Assembly (NCBI GenBank): GCA_964648005.1
Contig: CAZYKR010000007.1
Coordinates: 1 to 37,353, forward strand
Direction: 5' to 3'
DNA length: 37,353 nt
Source: JAGQTE01 sp964648005
GTDB taxonomy: Bacteria > Actinomycetota > Acidimicrobiia > Acidimicrobiales > Acidimicrobilacustridaceae
Shown here: in pieces, positions 7,405 through 13,354 of the stretch
Layout of the letters: every line of letters begins with the position of its first letter
How positions within the stretch are numbered: position 1 is the first letter of the stretch
Notes under the pieces: generated by a model
The model's input: the letters and a program-made list of their open reading frames with translations, nothing else
Told to the model about the DNA's origin: nothing
The model's database searches: none
Position numbers and translations under genes: made by a program

Positions 7405-8373
7405 TCAGCTACTGCCGAGCTCTTGGAGCTCTTCGAGGTACTCGGGGCAGAACGTGGCGATGGAGATCCCGGCGAAGCCGCCGGCGTTCTCGCCCGTCGG
7501 GTCCGGGAACTCGGGGTAGCTGATGGCACCGGTGCTCAGGTCGACGAAGTAGCTGAGCAGGTCGCCCGAGTCGGCGATGTCGGCGCACATCTTCTTGCCG
7601 AGCGCCAACGCGTCGGCGTCGCTGATGCCCGGCACGAGCGTCGGTGCGGTGACCAGGAAGTCGGCCTCGGTCATCTCGAAGCCGGTCGTGCCACCGCCGG
7701 TCGTCGTCGTGGTCCGACGCGACGATGTGGTGGTCGTGTCGTCCTTGCCCTCCGTCGTCGTCGGGCGGGGACGGGTGGTCGTCGGTCCCTCGTCCTCGGT
7801 GGTGGTGGTCTCCTTGGCCGTCGTCGAGGTGGTCGAGGTCGCGGCCGTGTCGGTCCCGCTGTTGCGGGTCGCCAGGAAGATGCCTCCGCCGGCCAGGATC
7901 AGGACCAGCACCACGATGCCGATGATCAGGGCGATCTTGCCGCCACCGCCGCCACCGTCGGTGCCACCGGGCGGCGTGGCCATCCCTCCGGGACCGCCCG
8001 GCGCGCCCGGACCGCCCGGGGTGTACATCGGCGCCTGCCCCGGCGGGACGCCCAGCGGCGACCCGGGCTGACCGGGCGGCATGCCCATCGGCGGTCCGGC
8101 GGGCGGGCCGGGCGGCATGCCGGGCCCCCCGGGAGCGCCCGGTGGCTGACCCGGCGCCGCCATCGGCACCGTGGGGTCGGGCGTGGTCGGTGCCGACATG
8201 GGCGCCGTCGCATCGGCGCCCGGGGCGCTCATGGGGGCTGTGGGGTCGGTCGCCGGCGGCGTGCCCTGCGGTGCGGTCGCACCGCCGGCAGCAGCGTCGG
8301 GGTGCAGCTCCGGGGCGTACCACTTGCCGTCGGAGGCCTGCCACCAACCGGGGCCCTGCGAGGTGTCGCTCAT
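7405..8373 (-). CDS. Pro/Gly-rich, single-span membrane protein with DUF732-like C-terminal domain
   Basis: A 322-residue protein in five parts. It opens with MSDTSQGPGWWQASDGKWYA, a Trp-rich motif common at the N-terminus of Acidimicrobiia proteins. Residues about 30-140 are Pro/Gly/Ala-rich and contain repeated TAPMSAP/VPMAAPG blocks. One transmembrane helix follows (KIALIIGIVVLVLILAGGGI), then a Thr-rich spacer of about 60 residues. The last 85 residues are a compact domain with GKKMCADI and ATFCPEY, reminiscent of the secreted mycobacterial DUF732 family, which also keeps a Gx3C and a final YCP. I infer an inside-out orientation with the small domain outside. The ATG at 8373 is preceded by GAAGGG. 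Function is unknown. Confidence 0.72.
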   Translation of the reverse strand: MSDTSQGPGWWQASDGKWYAPELHPDAAAGGATAPQGTPPATDPTAPMSAPGADATAPMSAPTTPDPTVPMAAPGQPPGAPGGPGMPPGPPAGPPMGMPPGQPGSPLGVPPGQAPMYTPGGPGAPGGPGGMATPPGGTDGGGGGGKIALIIGIVVLVLILAGGGIFLATRNSGTDTAATSTTSTTAKETTTTEDEGPTTTRPRPTTTEGKDDTTTTSSRRTTTTTGGGTTGFEMTEADFLVTAPTLVPGISDADALALGKKMCADIADSGDLLSYFVDLSTGAISYPEFPDPTGENAGGFAGISIATFCPEYLEELQELGSS

Positions 8374-8491
8374 CGTGTGGTCCCTTCTCGAGGAGATGGC
8401 GTGGGAGCCGCCTCCCGCGCTGAGCGCTGACCCGCGCAAGCCTGCCACGGATCGCGGGGCCGGCGCGCCAACCCCGTCGTGATCGGCGTGC

Positions 8492-8680
8492 TCACGGGCT
8501 CGCCGCGTCTCCGTCGATCGCCTCGTGCGGGTAGTGCGTCCGGCACGAGAAGCACCACAGCTCCTCGTCCGCGACCTCCACACGCTCGGGCGTGTCCCAG
8601 GCCTCTGGGGTCACGTACATCCGCCGCACCCGCACCACGACCTCGTCCTCACGCCCGCAGCTCTCGCACGCACCGATCAT
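8492..8680 (-). CDS. Small zinc-ribbon protein
   Basis: A 62-residue protein with two cysteine pairs, GACESCGRED at the N-terminus (C5, C8) and ELWCFSCRTHYPHEA near the C-terminus, spaced as a four-Cys zinc ribbon. The middle, VVVRVRRMYVTPEAWDTPE, contains the beta-strand hairpin expected between the knuckles. It is not an identifiable family; small ribbon proteins of this size often bind nucleic acid or protein. The ATG at 8680 is chosen because the cysteine domain begins there and a TAGCGT box precedes it by 8 nt. The gene lies 118 nt upstream of the membrane protein gene in the same direction. Confidence 0.65.
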   Translation of the reverse strand: MIGACESCGREDEVVVRVRRMYVTPEAWDTPERVEVADEELWCFSCRTHYPHEAIDGDAASP

Positions 8681-8688
8681 GTGCGCCG

Positions 8689-8694
8689 ACGCTA
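8689..8694 (-). promoter_or_regulatory. Candidate -10 box of a leaderless zinc-ribbon transcript
   Basis: TAGCGT on the minus strand is followed after 8 nt by ATG at 8680. No ribosome binding site is seen between them, so the transcript may start at or next to the A of ATG. Confidence 0.4.
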
Positions 8695-8740
8695 GCGGGA
8701 GGCGGCCTGCTCGATGCGGTCCCACGACGCCGAAGGGCCC

Positions 8741-8746
8741 TACACT
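8741..8746 (+). promoter_or_regulatory. Candidate panB -10 box
   Basis: TACACT lies 54 nt before the panB ATG and matches TANNNT. The leader would hold AAGGAGG immediately before the start codon. There is no clear -35. Confidence 0.35.
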
Positions 8747-8800
8747 GGGCGAGACCGCCGGCAGCCGAGGGGCGCTGGACGGAACGAAGGAGGCTCAGCG

Positions 8801-9670
8801 ATGGGCAAGGTCACCGCGCCCGCGGTGCGAGACCGCAAGGTCCGCCACGGCGGCGATCCCCTGGTCATGGTCACGGCGTACGACGCCCCCGGCGCGCGCA
8901 TGGCCGACGAAGCCGGCGTCGACATCATCCTCGTCGGCGACTCGGTCGCCATGGTCGTGCTCGGCTACGACGACACCTTGCAGGTGACCGTCGACGACAT
9001 GGCCCACCACGTCGCGGCCGTGCACCGCGCCGGCCCCCGTCCGCTCATCGTCGGCGACCTGCCGTGGATGAGCTACCACGTCTCGGTCGCCGACACCGTG
9101 GCCAACGCCGCCAGGTTGGTGCGCGCCGGCGCCCAGGCGGTGAAGCTCGAGGGTGGCCGCAAGCGCGTGGCCATGATCGAGGCCATCGTCGACGCCGAGG
9201 TGCCCGTGATGGGCCACCTGGGCCTCACGCCGCAGTCGGTCAACGCCATGGGCGGCTACAAGGTCCAAGGGCGTGAGCGTGACGCCGCGCTCGAGCTCGT
9301 CGCCGACGCCCAGGCGCTCGAGGGCGCGGGGTGCTTCTCGATCGTCCTCGAAGGCGTGCCCGACGAGGTCGCCCGCATGGTCACCGACGCGGTGGACGTC
9401 CCGACGATCGGCATCGGCGCCGGTCCGCACTGCGACGGCCAGGTGCTGGTGTTCCACGACGTCCTCGGCATCGAGGACCGCATCACGCCCAAGTTCGTCC
9501 GGCGCTACGCCGACCTGAAGGCGCAGGGCGTGGCCGGCCTTGCTGCCTTCGCCGCCGACGTGCGCACCGGCGCCTTCCCGGCCGACGGGGAGAGCTACCA
9601 CCTGAACGGCGCCCAGGCCGAGGCCCTCGGCCTCTACGGCTCCGGCGCCCAGCACCAGCGCTCTGCCTGA
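8801..9670 (+). CDS. panB: 3-methyl-2-oxobutanoate hydroxymethyltransferase
   Basis: This enzyme transfers a hydroxymethyl group from 5,10-methylene-THF to 2-oxoisovalerate, giving ketopantoate, the first committed step of pantothenate and CoA synthesis. The 289-residue length is standard. The TIM-barrel signatures are all visible: MVTAYDAPGARMADEAGVD, ILVGDSVAMVVLGY with the metal-binding Asp, IVGDLPWMSY, AQAVKLEGG, MGHLGLTPQSV and PTIGIGAGPHCDGQVLV. The ATG at 8801 has AAGGAGG upstream. The gene converges with a cyclotransferase-like gene, and a hairpin spans both stop codons. No other pantothenate gene is present nearby. Confidence 0.96.
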   Translation: MGKVTAPAVRDRKVRHGGDPLVMVTAYDAPGARMADEAGVDIILVGDSVAMVVLGYDDTLQVTVDDMAHHVAAVHRAGPRPLIVGDLPWMSYHVSVADTVANAARLVRAGAQAVKLEGGRKRVAMIEAIVDAEVPVMGHLGLTPQSVNAMGGYKVQGRERDAALELVADAQALEGAGCFSIVLEGVPDEVARMVTDAVDVPTIGIGAGPHCDGQVLVFHDVLGIEDRITPKFVRRYADLKAQGVAGLAAFAADVRTGAFPADGESYHLNGAQAEALGLYGSGAQHQRSA

Positions 9671-9703
9671 GCCGACCCTGCCGGCCTCGCCCGGTCCGGC
9701 TCA
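9668..9703. terminator. Candidate bidirectional hairpin between panB and the cyclotransferase gene
   Basis: TGAGCCGACC (9668-9677) can pair with GGTCCGGCTCA (9693-9703) with one bulged C. The arms contain the stop codons of both convergent genes. There is no T-run on either side. Confidence 0.4.
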
Positions 9704-10549
9704 CGCCGGCACGAAGCGCACCTCGAACGTCCACGGCCAGTTCTTGCCGGTGATGAGGAACGTGTCCCCGTCGCCGGGCACCTTGGCGATGCCGTTGAGG
9801 ACGTCGGCGTCGGCCGCCTCGTCGGGCGTGAGCAGCCCGGCGGCGTCGACCTGGGCCAGGACCTCGCCGGTGGTCGGGTCGATCTGCACGATCGTGTCGG
9901 TCTGGTACACGTTGGCCCACACGGTGCCTCCGACGCACTCGAGCTCGTTCAGGCGAGGCACCGGCCGGCCGGCGGCGGTGACGGGCACCGTGCGCACCAC
10001 CGAGAAGTCCTCGCGGTCGCGCACGGTCAGCGCCGCCGAGCCGTCGGACATGATCAGCGCCTCGCCGTCATCACACAGGCCCCAGCCTTCGCCGGTGTAG
10101 GTCAGCTCGCCACGCGGCTCGAACGTGGCCGCGTCCCAGCGAACGGCCCGCCCTTCCTTCCAGGTGAGCTGGATGAGCTCATCGTCCACGAGCGTGAGCC
10201 CCTCACCGAAGACCTCCGCCGGCAGGTCGGCCACCCGCAGCACCTCACCGGTCTCGCGGTCCACCTCGCGCACCGTCGAGCTGCCGTAGCGACCGCCGCT
10301 CTCGTACAGCGTGCCGTCGGGAGCGAACTCGAGTCCTTGGGTGTACGACGACGTGTCGTGGGGGTGCACGGCCACGACCTCGACCCGCAGGGGCGTCACC
10401 CCCGCCGAGCCGCGCATGGTCGTGACGGTGCCGGGGCGGGTCCCGGTGCTGACCGTGCCCGATGAGGATGCCGTGCTGCTGCAACCGACGAGGACCGATG
10501 CGGCACCGACCGCCGCGGCTACGAGCGCTCCCCTCGTCGGTCGCCTCAT
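9701..10549 (-). CDS. Glutaminyl-peptide cyclotransferase-like lipoprotein
   Basis: A 282-residue protein of the plant-type glutaminyl cyclase family (a five-bladed beta-propeller, unlike the animal zinc enzyme), which converts N-terminal Gln to pyroglutamate. Visible markers are VHPHDTSSYTQGLEFAPDG, LYESGGRYG, VFGEGLTLVDDELIQLTWK, LNELECVGGTVWANVY and DVLNGIAK. A lipoprotein signal is present at the N-terminus, with a LVGC lipobox and the acylated Cys at residue 23 followed by a Ser/Thr-rich linker, so it should face outward on the membrane. The ATG at 10549 overlaps the TGA of the upstream gene (ATGA). Confidence 0.85.
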   Translation of the reverse strand: MRRPTRGALVAAAVGAASVLVGCSSTASSSGTVSTGTRPGTVTTMRGSAGVTPLRVEVVAVHPHDTSSYTQGLEFAPDGTLYESGGRYGSSTVREVDRETGEVLRVADLPAEVFGEGLTLVDDELIQLTWKEGRAVRWDAATFEPRGELTYTGEGWGLCDDGEALIMSDGSAALTVRDREDFSVVRTVPVTAAGRPVPRLNELECVGGTVWANVYQTDTIVQIDPTTGEVLAQVDAAGLLTPDEAADADVLNGIAKVPGDGDTFLITGKNWPWTFEVRFVPA

Positions 10550-11158
10550 CGCCCACCGCCTGCGCCGAGCCGCGTCAGCTCCGCCTCGATGTCGGGTTGG
10601 TCCTGGAGCCGGACGCCGCGCAACGGACCGCCGTCGTCGTTCTGGGCCGCCATGGCGTCGAGGTCGGCCGTCGACATGGCACGCATCACGGCGACTTCGG
10701 CGTGCCACATGTCGGCGTAGCGGTCGACGGCTCCGGACGGGTCGAGCGGGCGCATCTCGACGCCGCGCGCGGCCAGAAACGCCTCTGCGTCGCGGTGGCG
10801 AGCCACCAGCTCGAGCGGCGGCGATCCGGGGAAGGCCTGGTGCAACACCTCGGGGAGCGGGCCACGGCCGGTCTGCCCGGTGTTCAGCATCCCGGTGGCG
10901 AACACGCTGGTNNNNNNNNNNCGGCAACACCCAGCTCACCCGGGCGTCCGCGGGGGCGGTCGGGTGGGTCAGCAGGATCGTGTACGACGCCGGGAGCAGG
11001 ATCGGCTTGAGCCGCAGCGCGCCCGCGACCTCGAACCCGCACGAGCGCAGCGCCTCGACCGCCCAGCTCGGCGGGTCGGGCGCCTGTGCAGGATCGAGCC
11101 GATCGATCCGCGGCCGCCGGCCGAGGACACGCAGCACCCGGAACATGATCGTGCCCAC
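10546..11158 (-). CDS. Unrecognised protein, interrupted by an assembly gap
   Basis: Two halves of one gene flank a run of 10 N. The N-terminal half (11158-10922) reads MGTIMFRVLRVLGRRPRID and continues with a segment ending TILLTHPTAPADARVSWVLP. The C-terminal half (10911-10546) contains NTGQTGRGPLPEVLHQAFPG, VARHRDAEAFLAARGVE and WHAEVAVMRAMSTADLDAMA, and ends in a Gly/Arg tail. There is no membrane span or signal peptide and I recognise no family. GTG 11158 is preferred because AGGAGGG lies 4 nt upstream; an ATG at 11146 is the alternative. The true length is unknown because 10 N is usually a placeholder. It overlaps the cyclotransferase gene by ATGA. Confidence 0.6.
10912..10921. other. 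Assembly gap (10 N)
   Basis: Ten undetermined bases inside the gene above. The length is probably arbitrary, so the reading frame across it cannot be trusted. Confidence 0.98.
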
Positions 11159-11250
11159 GCCACCCTCCTCTCCGATGCCGTCCCCGTCCGACGTTGTCAC
11201 ACCCGGCGGGCAGAGTACGTGGCGATGCGGTGCCCCGCGCGCCGGTCGTC

Positions 11251-11256
11251 TAGGGT
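11251..11256 (+). promoter_or_regulatory. Candidate -10 box of the rpsF operon
   Basis: TAGGGT fits the TANNNT pattern used in this window. A start point 7 nt later (about 11263) would place the 5' end of the mRNA exactly at the first base of the 9-bp stem described next. No clear -35 is visible. Confidence 0.4.
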
Positions 11257-11262
11257 CGTCGG

Positions 11263-11331
11263 GCTCCCCGACAACCAAGGCCCTGCCCCGCGAGGGGCTC
11301 CGGGCAGCTCGACGACACGGCTTCGGGGAGC
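11263..11331 (+). promoter_or_regulatory. Structured rpsF leader, candidate S6:S18 autoregulatory RNA
   Basis: GCTCCCCGA (11263-11271) is perfectly complementary to TCGGGGAGC (11323-11331). The enclosed loop contains a second structure at 11283-11307: either CCCC-GCGA-GGGG (11286-11297) capped by a GNRA loop and flanked by CTG/CAG, or CTGCCC (11283-11288) paired with GGGCAG (11302-11307). In the first form CTCCGGG is left as a bulge carrying the CCG triplet. The S6:S18 complex is known to bind an rpsF-leader motif with a bulged CCG in several phyla; this leader has the right place and ingredients, but I infer rather than prove identity. Confidence 0.5.
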
Positions 11332-11376
11332 GCCGCCGTCGAGTGGTCCGGATCCACAGGGAGGTGAGCGCTCGCC

Positions 11377-11706
11377 ATGCGAGCCTACGAACTGATGATC
11401 ATCATCGATCGCGACGCCGCCGACACCGGCGTCGCCCCGGTCCTCGACCTCGTCGAGGCCGGCACCAAGTCCAGTGGGGGCGAGGTGCGTTCCACCGACA
11501 AGTGGGGCATGCGCCAATTCGCCTACGAGATCAACCACAAGACGGAGGGCTACTACGTGGTCCTCGAGATCGTCACCCCGGCCTCTGGCCTGGAGGACCT
11601 CGAGCGGCAGCTCCGCATCGCGGACGACGTCGTCCGCCACAAGTTGATCCGTCTGCCCGACACAGAGGCCGCGCGCCGCGGCCTGCTCGAGGCAGCAGCC
11701 GGCTGA
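11377..11706 (+). CDS. rpsF: 30S ribosomal protein S6
   Basis: S6 binds the central domain of 16S rRNA together with S18. The 109-residue protein shows the family pattern from the start, MRAYELMIIIDRDAAD, then DKWGMRQFAYEINHKTEGYYVVLE and RLPDTEAAR. It has a normal length with no acidic tail extension. The ATG at 11377 has GGGAGGTG upstream. It is the first gene of the operon with ssb, rpsR and rplI, and its leader carries a stable nested hairpin that may be an S6:S18 binding site. Confidence 0.97.
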   Translation: MRAYELMIIIDRDAADTGVAPVLDLVEAGTKSSGGEVRSTDKWGMRQFAYEINHKTEGYYVVLEIVTPASGLEDLERQLRIADDVVRHKLIRLPDTEAARRGLLEAAAG

Positions 11707-11731
11707 CGCCGGCGAGCGAAGGGACACCCCC

Positions 11732-12211
11732 ATGGCAGTCAATGGCGCACAGATCACGATCGTCGGGAACGCCACGCGCGATCCCGAGCTCCGGTTCTCC
11801 AACAGCGGTATGGCGGTGGCGTCGTTCAGCGTCGCCGTGAACTTCCGCAAGATGAACCGGACGAGCAACGAGTGGGAGGAGGAAGAGCCCAGCTTCTTCC
11901 GGGTCTCCTGCTTCGGCGACATGGCCGAGAACGTCGCGGAGTCCATCACCAAGGGCAGCCGCGTCGTGGTGGTCGGTCGCATCCGCATCCGCGAGTACGA
12001 CACCCAGGACGGCGAGCGCCGGACCTCGGTCGAGATCTCGGCGGACGAGGTGGCGCCCAGCCTGCGCTGGGCGACCGCAGAGGTGAGCCGCACCGAGCGT
12101 CGTGATGGCGGCGGTGGCGGCGGTCGCTCCAGTGGCGGCGGTGGCGGCGGCGGTCGCTCCGGCGGCGGTGGCGGCGGCGGAGGTTTCGACGACGACGAGG
12201 AGCCGTTCTGA
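11732..12211 (+). CDS. ssb: Single-stranded DNA-binding protein
   Basis: SSB covers single-stranded DNA and recruits replication and repair proteins. The 159-residue protein has the OB-fold (ITIVGNATRDPELRF through VEISADEVAPSLRWA), then a highly flexible linker of Gly/Ser with Arg breaks (from about residue 125), and ends in DDDEEPF, the acidic tip with terminal Pro-Phe that binds partner proteins. The start ATG at 11732 lies 25 nt after the rpsF stop. Its TGA overlaps the next ATG as TGATG, so ssb and rpsR are translationally coupled. Confidence 0.97.
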   Translation: MAVNGAQITIVGNATRDPELRFSNSGMAVASFSVAVNFRKMNRTSNEWEEEEPSFFRVSCFGDMAENVAESITKGSRVVVVGRIRIREYDTQDGERRTSVEISADEVAPSLRWATAEVSRTERRDGGGGGGRSSGGGGGGGRSGGGGGGGGFDDDEEPF

Positions 12212-12639
12212 TGGCACGCAAGCGAGAGCGCACCCGCGCGAAGGATTCGGGCAAGCCCCGCAAGAAGAAGGTCAGCATCCTCACCCAGGACAAGATCGAC
12301 TACGTCGACTGGAAGGACGCCGACCTGCTGCGCAAGTTCATGTCGGAGCGGGCCAAGATCCGTGCCCGCCGCGTGAACGGCAACGACACGCAGCAGCAGA
12401 AGGAGATCGCCAAGGCGATCAAGAACGCCCGTGAGATGGCGCTGATCCCGTACGCCAACCGCATCTGGACCCAGCGTGGCGGCCGCGGCCGTGACCGGGG
12501 CGAGCGTGGTGACCGGGGCGATCGCGGCGATCGCGGCGACCGTCCGCCGCGTCGCGACGACCGGGCCCCCGAGGGCGCCGAGACCGAAGCCGCCACGACC
12601 GAGACCGAGGTGGCCGAGACCGCAGGGGTGGAGAGCTGA
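12211..12639 (+). CDS. rpsR: 30S ribosomal protein S18 with Arg/Gly/Asp-rich C-terminal extension
   Basis: The core (residues about 20-85) carries DYVDWKDADLLRKFMSERAK, the RARRVNG turn and KNAREMALIPYANR, standard for S18, which pairs with S6 in the platform of the small subunit. The protein is 142 residues; most bacterial S18 proteins have 75-90. The excess is a tail from about residue 88: a run of RGDRGD-type repeats, then PPRRDDRAPEG and an acidic Ala/Glu/Thr stretch to the end. The tandem GGC-GAT-CGC codons encode the repeat. It is flanked by TGATG overlaps with ssb and rplI, so the tail is in frame and translated, not a misread. Confidence 0.95.
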   Translation: MARKRERTRAKDSGKPRKKKVSILTQDKIDYVDWKDADLLRKFMSERAKIRARRVNGNDTQQQKEIAKAIKNAREMALIPYANRIWTQRGGRGRDRGERGDRGDRGDRGDRPPRRDDRAPEGAETEAATTETEVAETAGVES

Positions 12640-13085
12640 TGCGCGTGCTGCTGCGTACCGACGTTTCCGGCGTCGGCAAGAAGGGCGACATCGTCGAGGT
12701 GGCCGACGGCTTCGGCCGCAACTACCTCGTGCCGCGCGGCCTGGCGTTGAAGGCAACACCCGGTGTCGAGGCACAGGCCGAGTCGATGCGCCGCTCGCGG
12801 GACCAGAAGGACGCGCAGGACCGTTCGGCTGCCGAGGACATCGCCAAGGTGCTCGTGCCGCTGACCATCACCGTCCCGGCCAAGGCCGGCGCCGAGGGCA
12901 AGCTCTTCGGCTCGGTCACCACGGCCGAGATCGCCCAGGCGGTCGCCGACCAAGCCCGCGTCGACCTCGACCGCAAGACGATCGAGGTGCCCGAGGCCAT
13001 CAAGACCACCGGCGAGCACATGGTGTCGGTGAAGCTGCACGCGGACGTGCAGTTCCAGTTCAAGCTGGACGTGGTCCCGGCCTAA
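12639..13085 (+). CDS. rplI: 50S ribosomal protein L9
   Basis: L9 binds 23S rRNA near the L1 stalk with an N-terminal globule and a long helix. The 148-residue protein starts MRVLLRTDVSGVGKKGDIV and continues DGFGRNYLVPRGLA, both hallmarks of the N-domain, then a charged helix and the C-terminal domain with EGKLFGSVTTAEIA. Its ATG overlaps the rpsR stop (TGATG). A strong hairpin 28 nt downstream closes the operon before dnaB. Confidence 0.97.
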   Translation: MRVLLRTDVSGVGKKGDIVEVADGFGRNYLVPRGLALKATPGVEAQAESMRRSRDQKDAQDRSAAEDIAKVLVPLTITVPAKAGAEGKLFGSVTTAEIAQAVADQARVDLDRKTIEVPEAIKTTGEHMVSVKLHADVQFQFKLDVVPA

Positions 13086-13112
13086 GGCCTGCGCATCACG
13101 TCGTCAGCGTCG

Positions 13113-13142
13113 TCGGGGGCGGGCCATGCGGCCCGCCCCCGA
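13113..13142 (+). terminator. Hairpin after rplI
   Basis: An 11-bp perfect GC stem, GGGGGCGGGCC (13115-13125) with GGCCCGCCCCC (13130-13140), loop ATGC, extended to 13 bp by a C-G and a T-A pair. There is no T-run, which is common for actinobacterial terminators. Confidence 0.65.
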
Positions 13143-13249
13143 GCGCGCACGGCCGCGGAACGGGCCAGGGGATCCGCGTACCTGTCACACCCCTTGGGCA
13201 CACTCGACGCATGCGGGTGCGACCGGCGCGAGCGAGGGAGGGCCACAGG

Positions 13250-13281
13250 CCGTCCACAGGTCCGTCCACCGTCCGTCCACA
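13250..13281 (+). repeat. Three CCGTCCAC(A/C) boxes before dnaB, DnaA-box-like
   Basis: CCGTCCACA (13250-13258), CCGTCCACC (13262-13270) and CCGTCCACA (13273-13281) occur with spacings of 12 and 11 nt. Two match the actinobacterial DnaA box TTGTCCACA at 7 of 9 positions. The 13143-13354 region holds no gene and is followed by the AT-richer stretch around 13282-13320. Confidence 0.35.
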
Positions 13282-13354
13282 CCTTTTCCCACCGGAATCG
13301 GGCACATATCCCTTCTTACGTCCCACAGGGCGCGCGGGCGAGAGTTGAGTCTCC

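Noticed and set aside
12520..12545. Repeated GCGATCGC octamers in rpsR, which resemble the cyanobacterial HIP1 element
   Set aside because: They are the direct result of tandem GGC-GAT-CGC codons in the RGD tail and do not recur elsewhere in the window.
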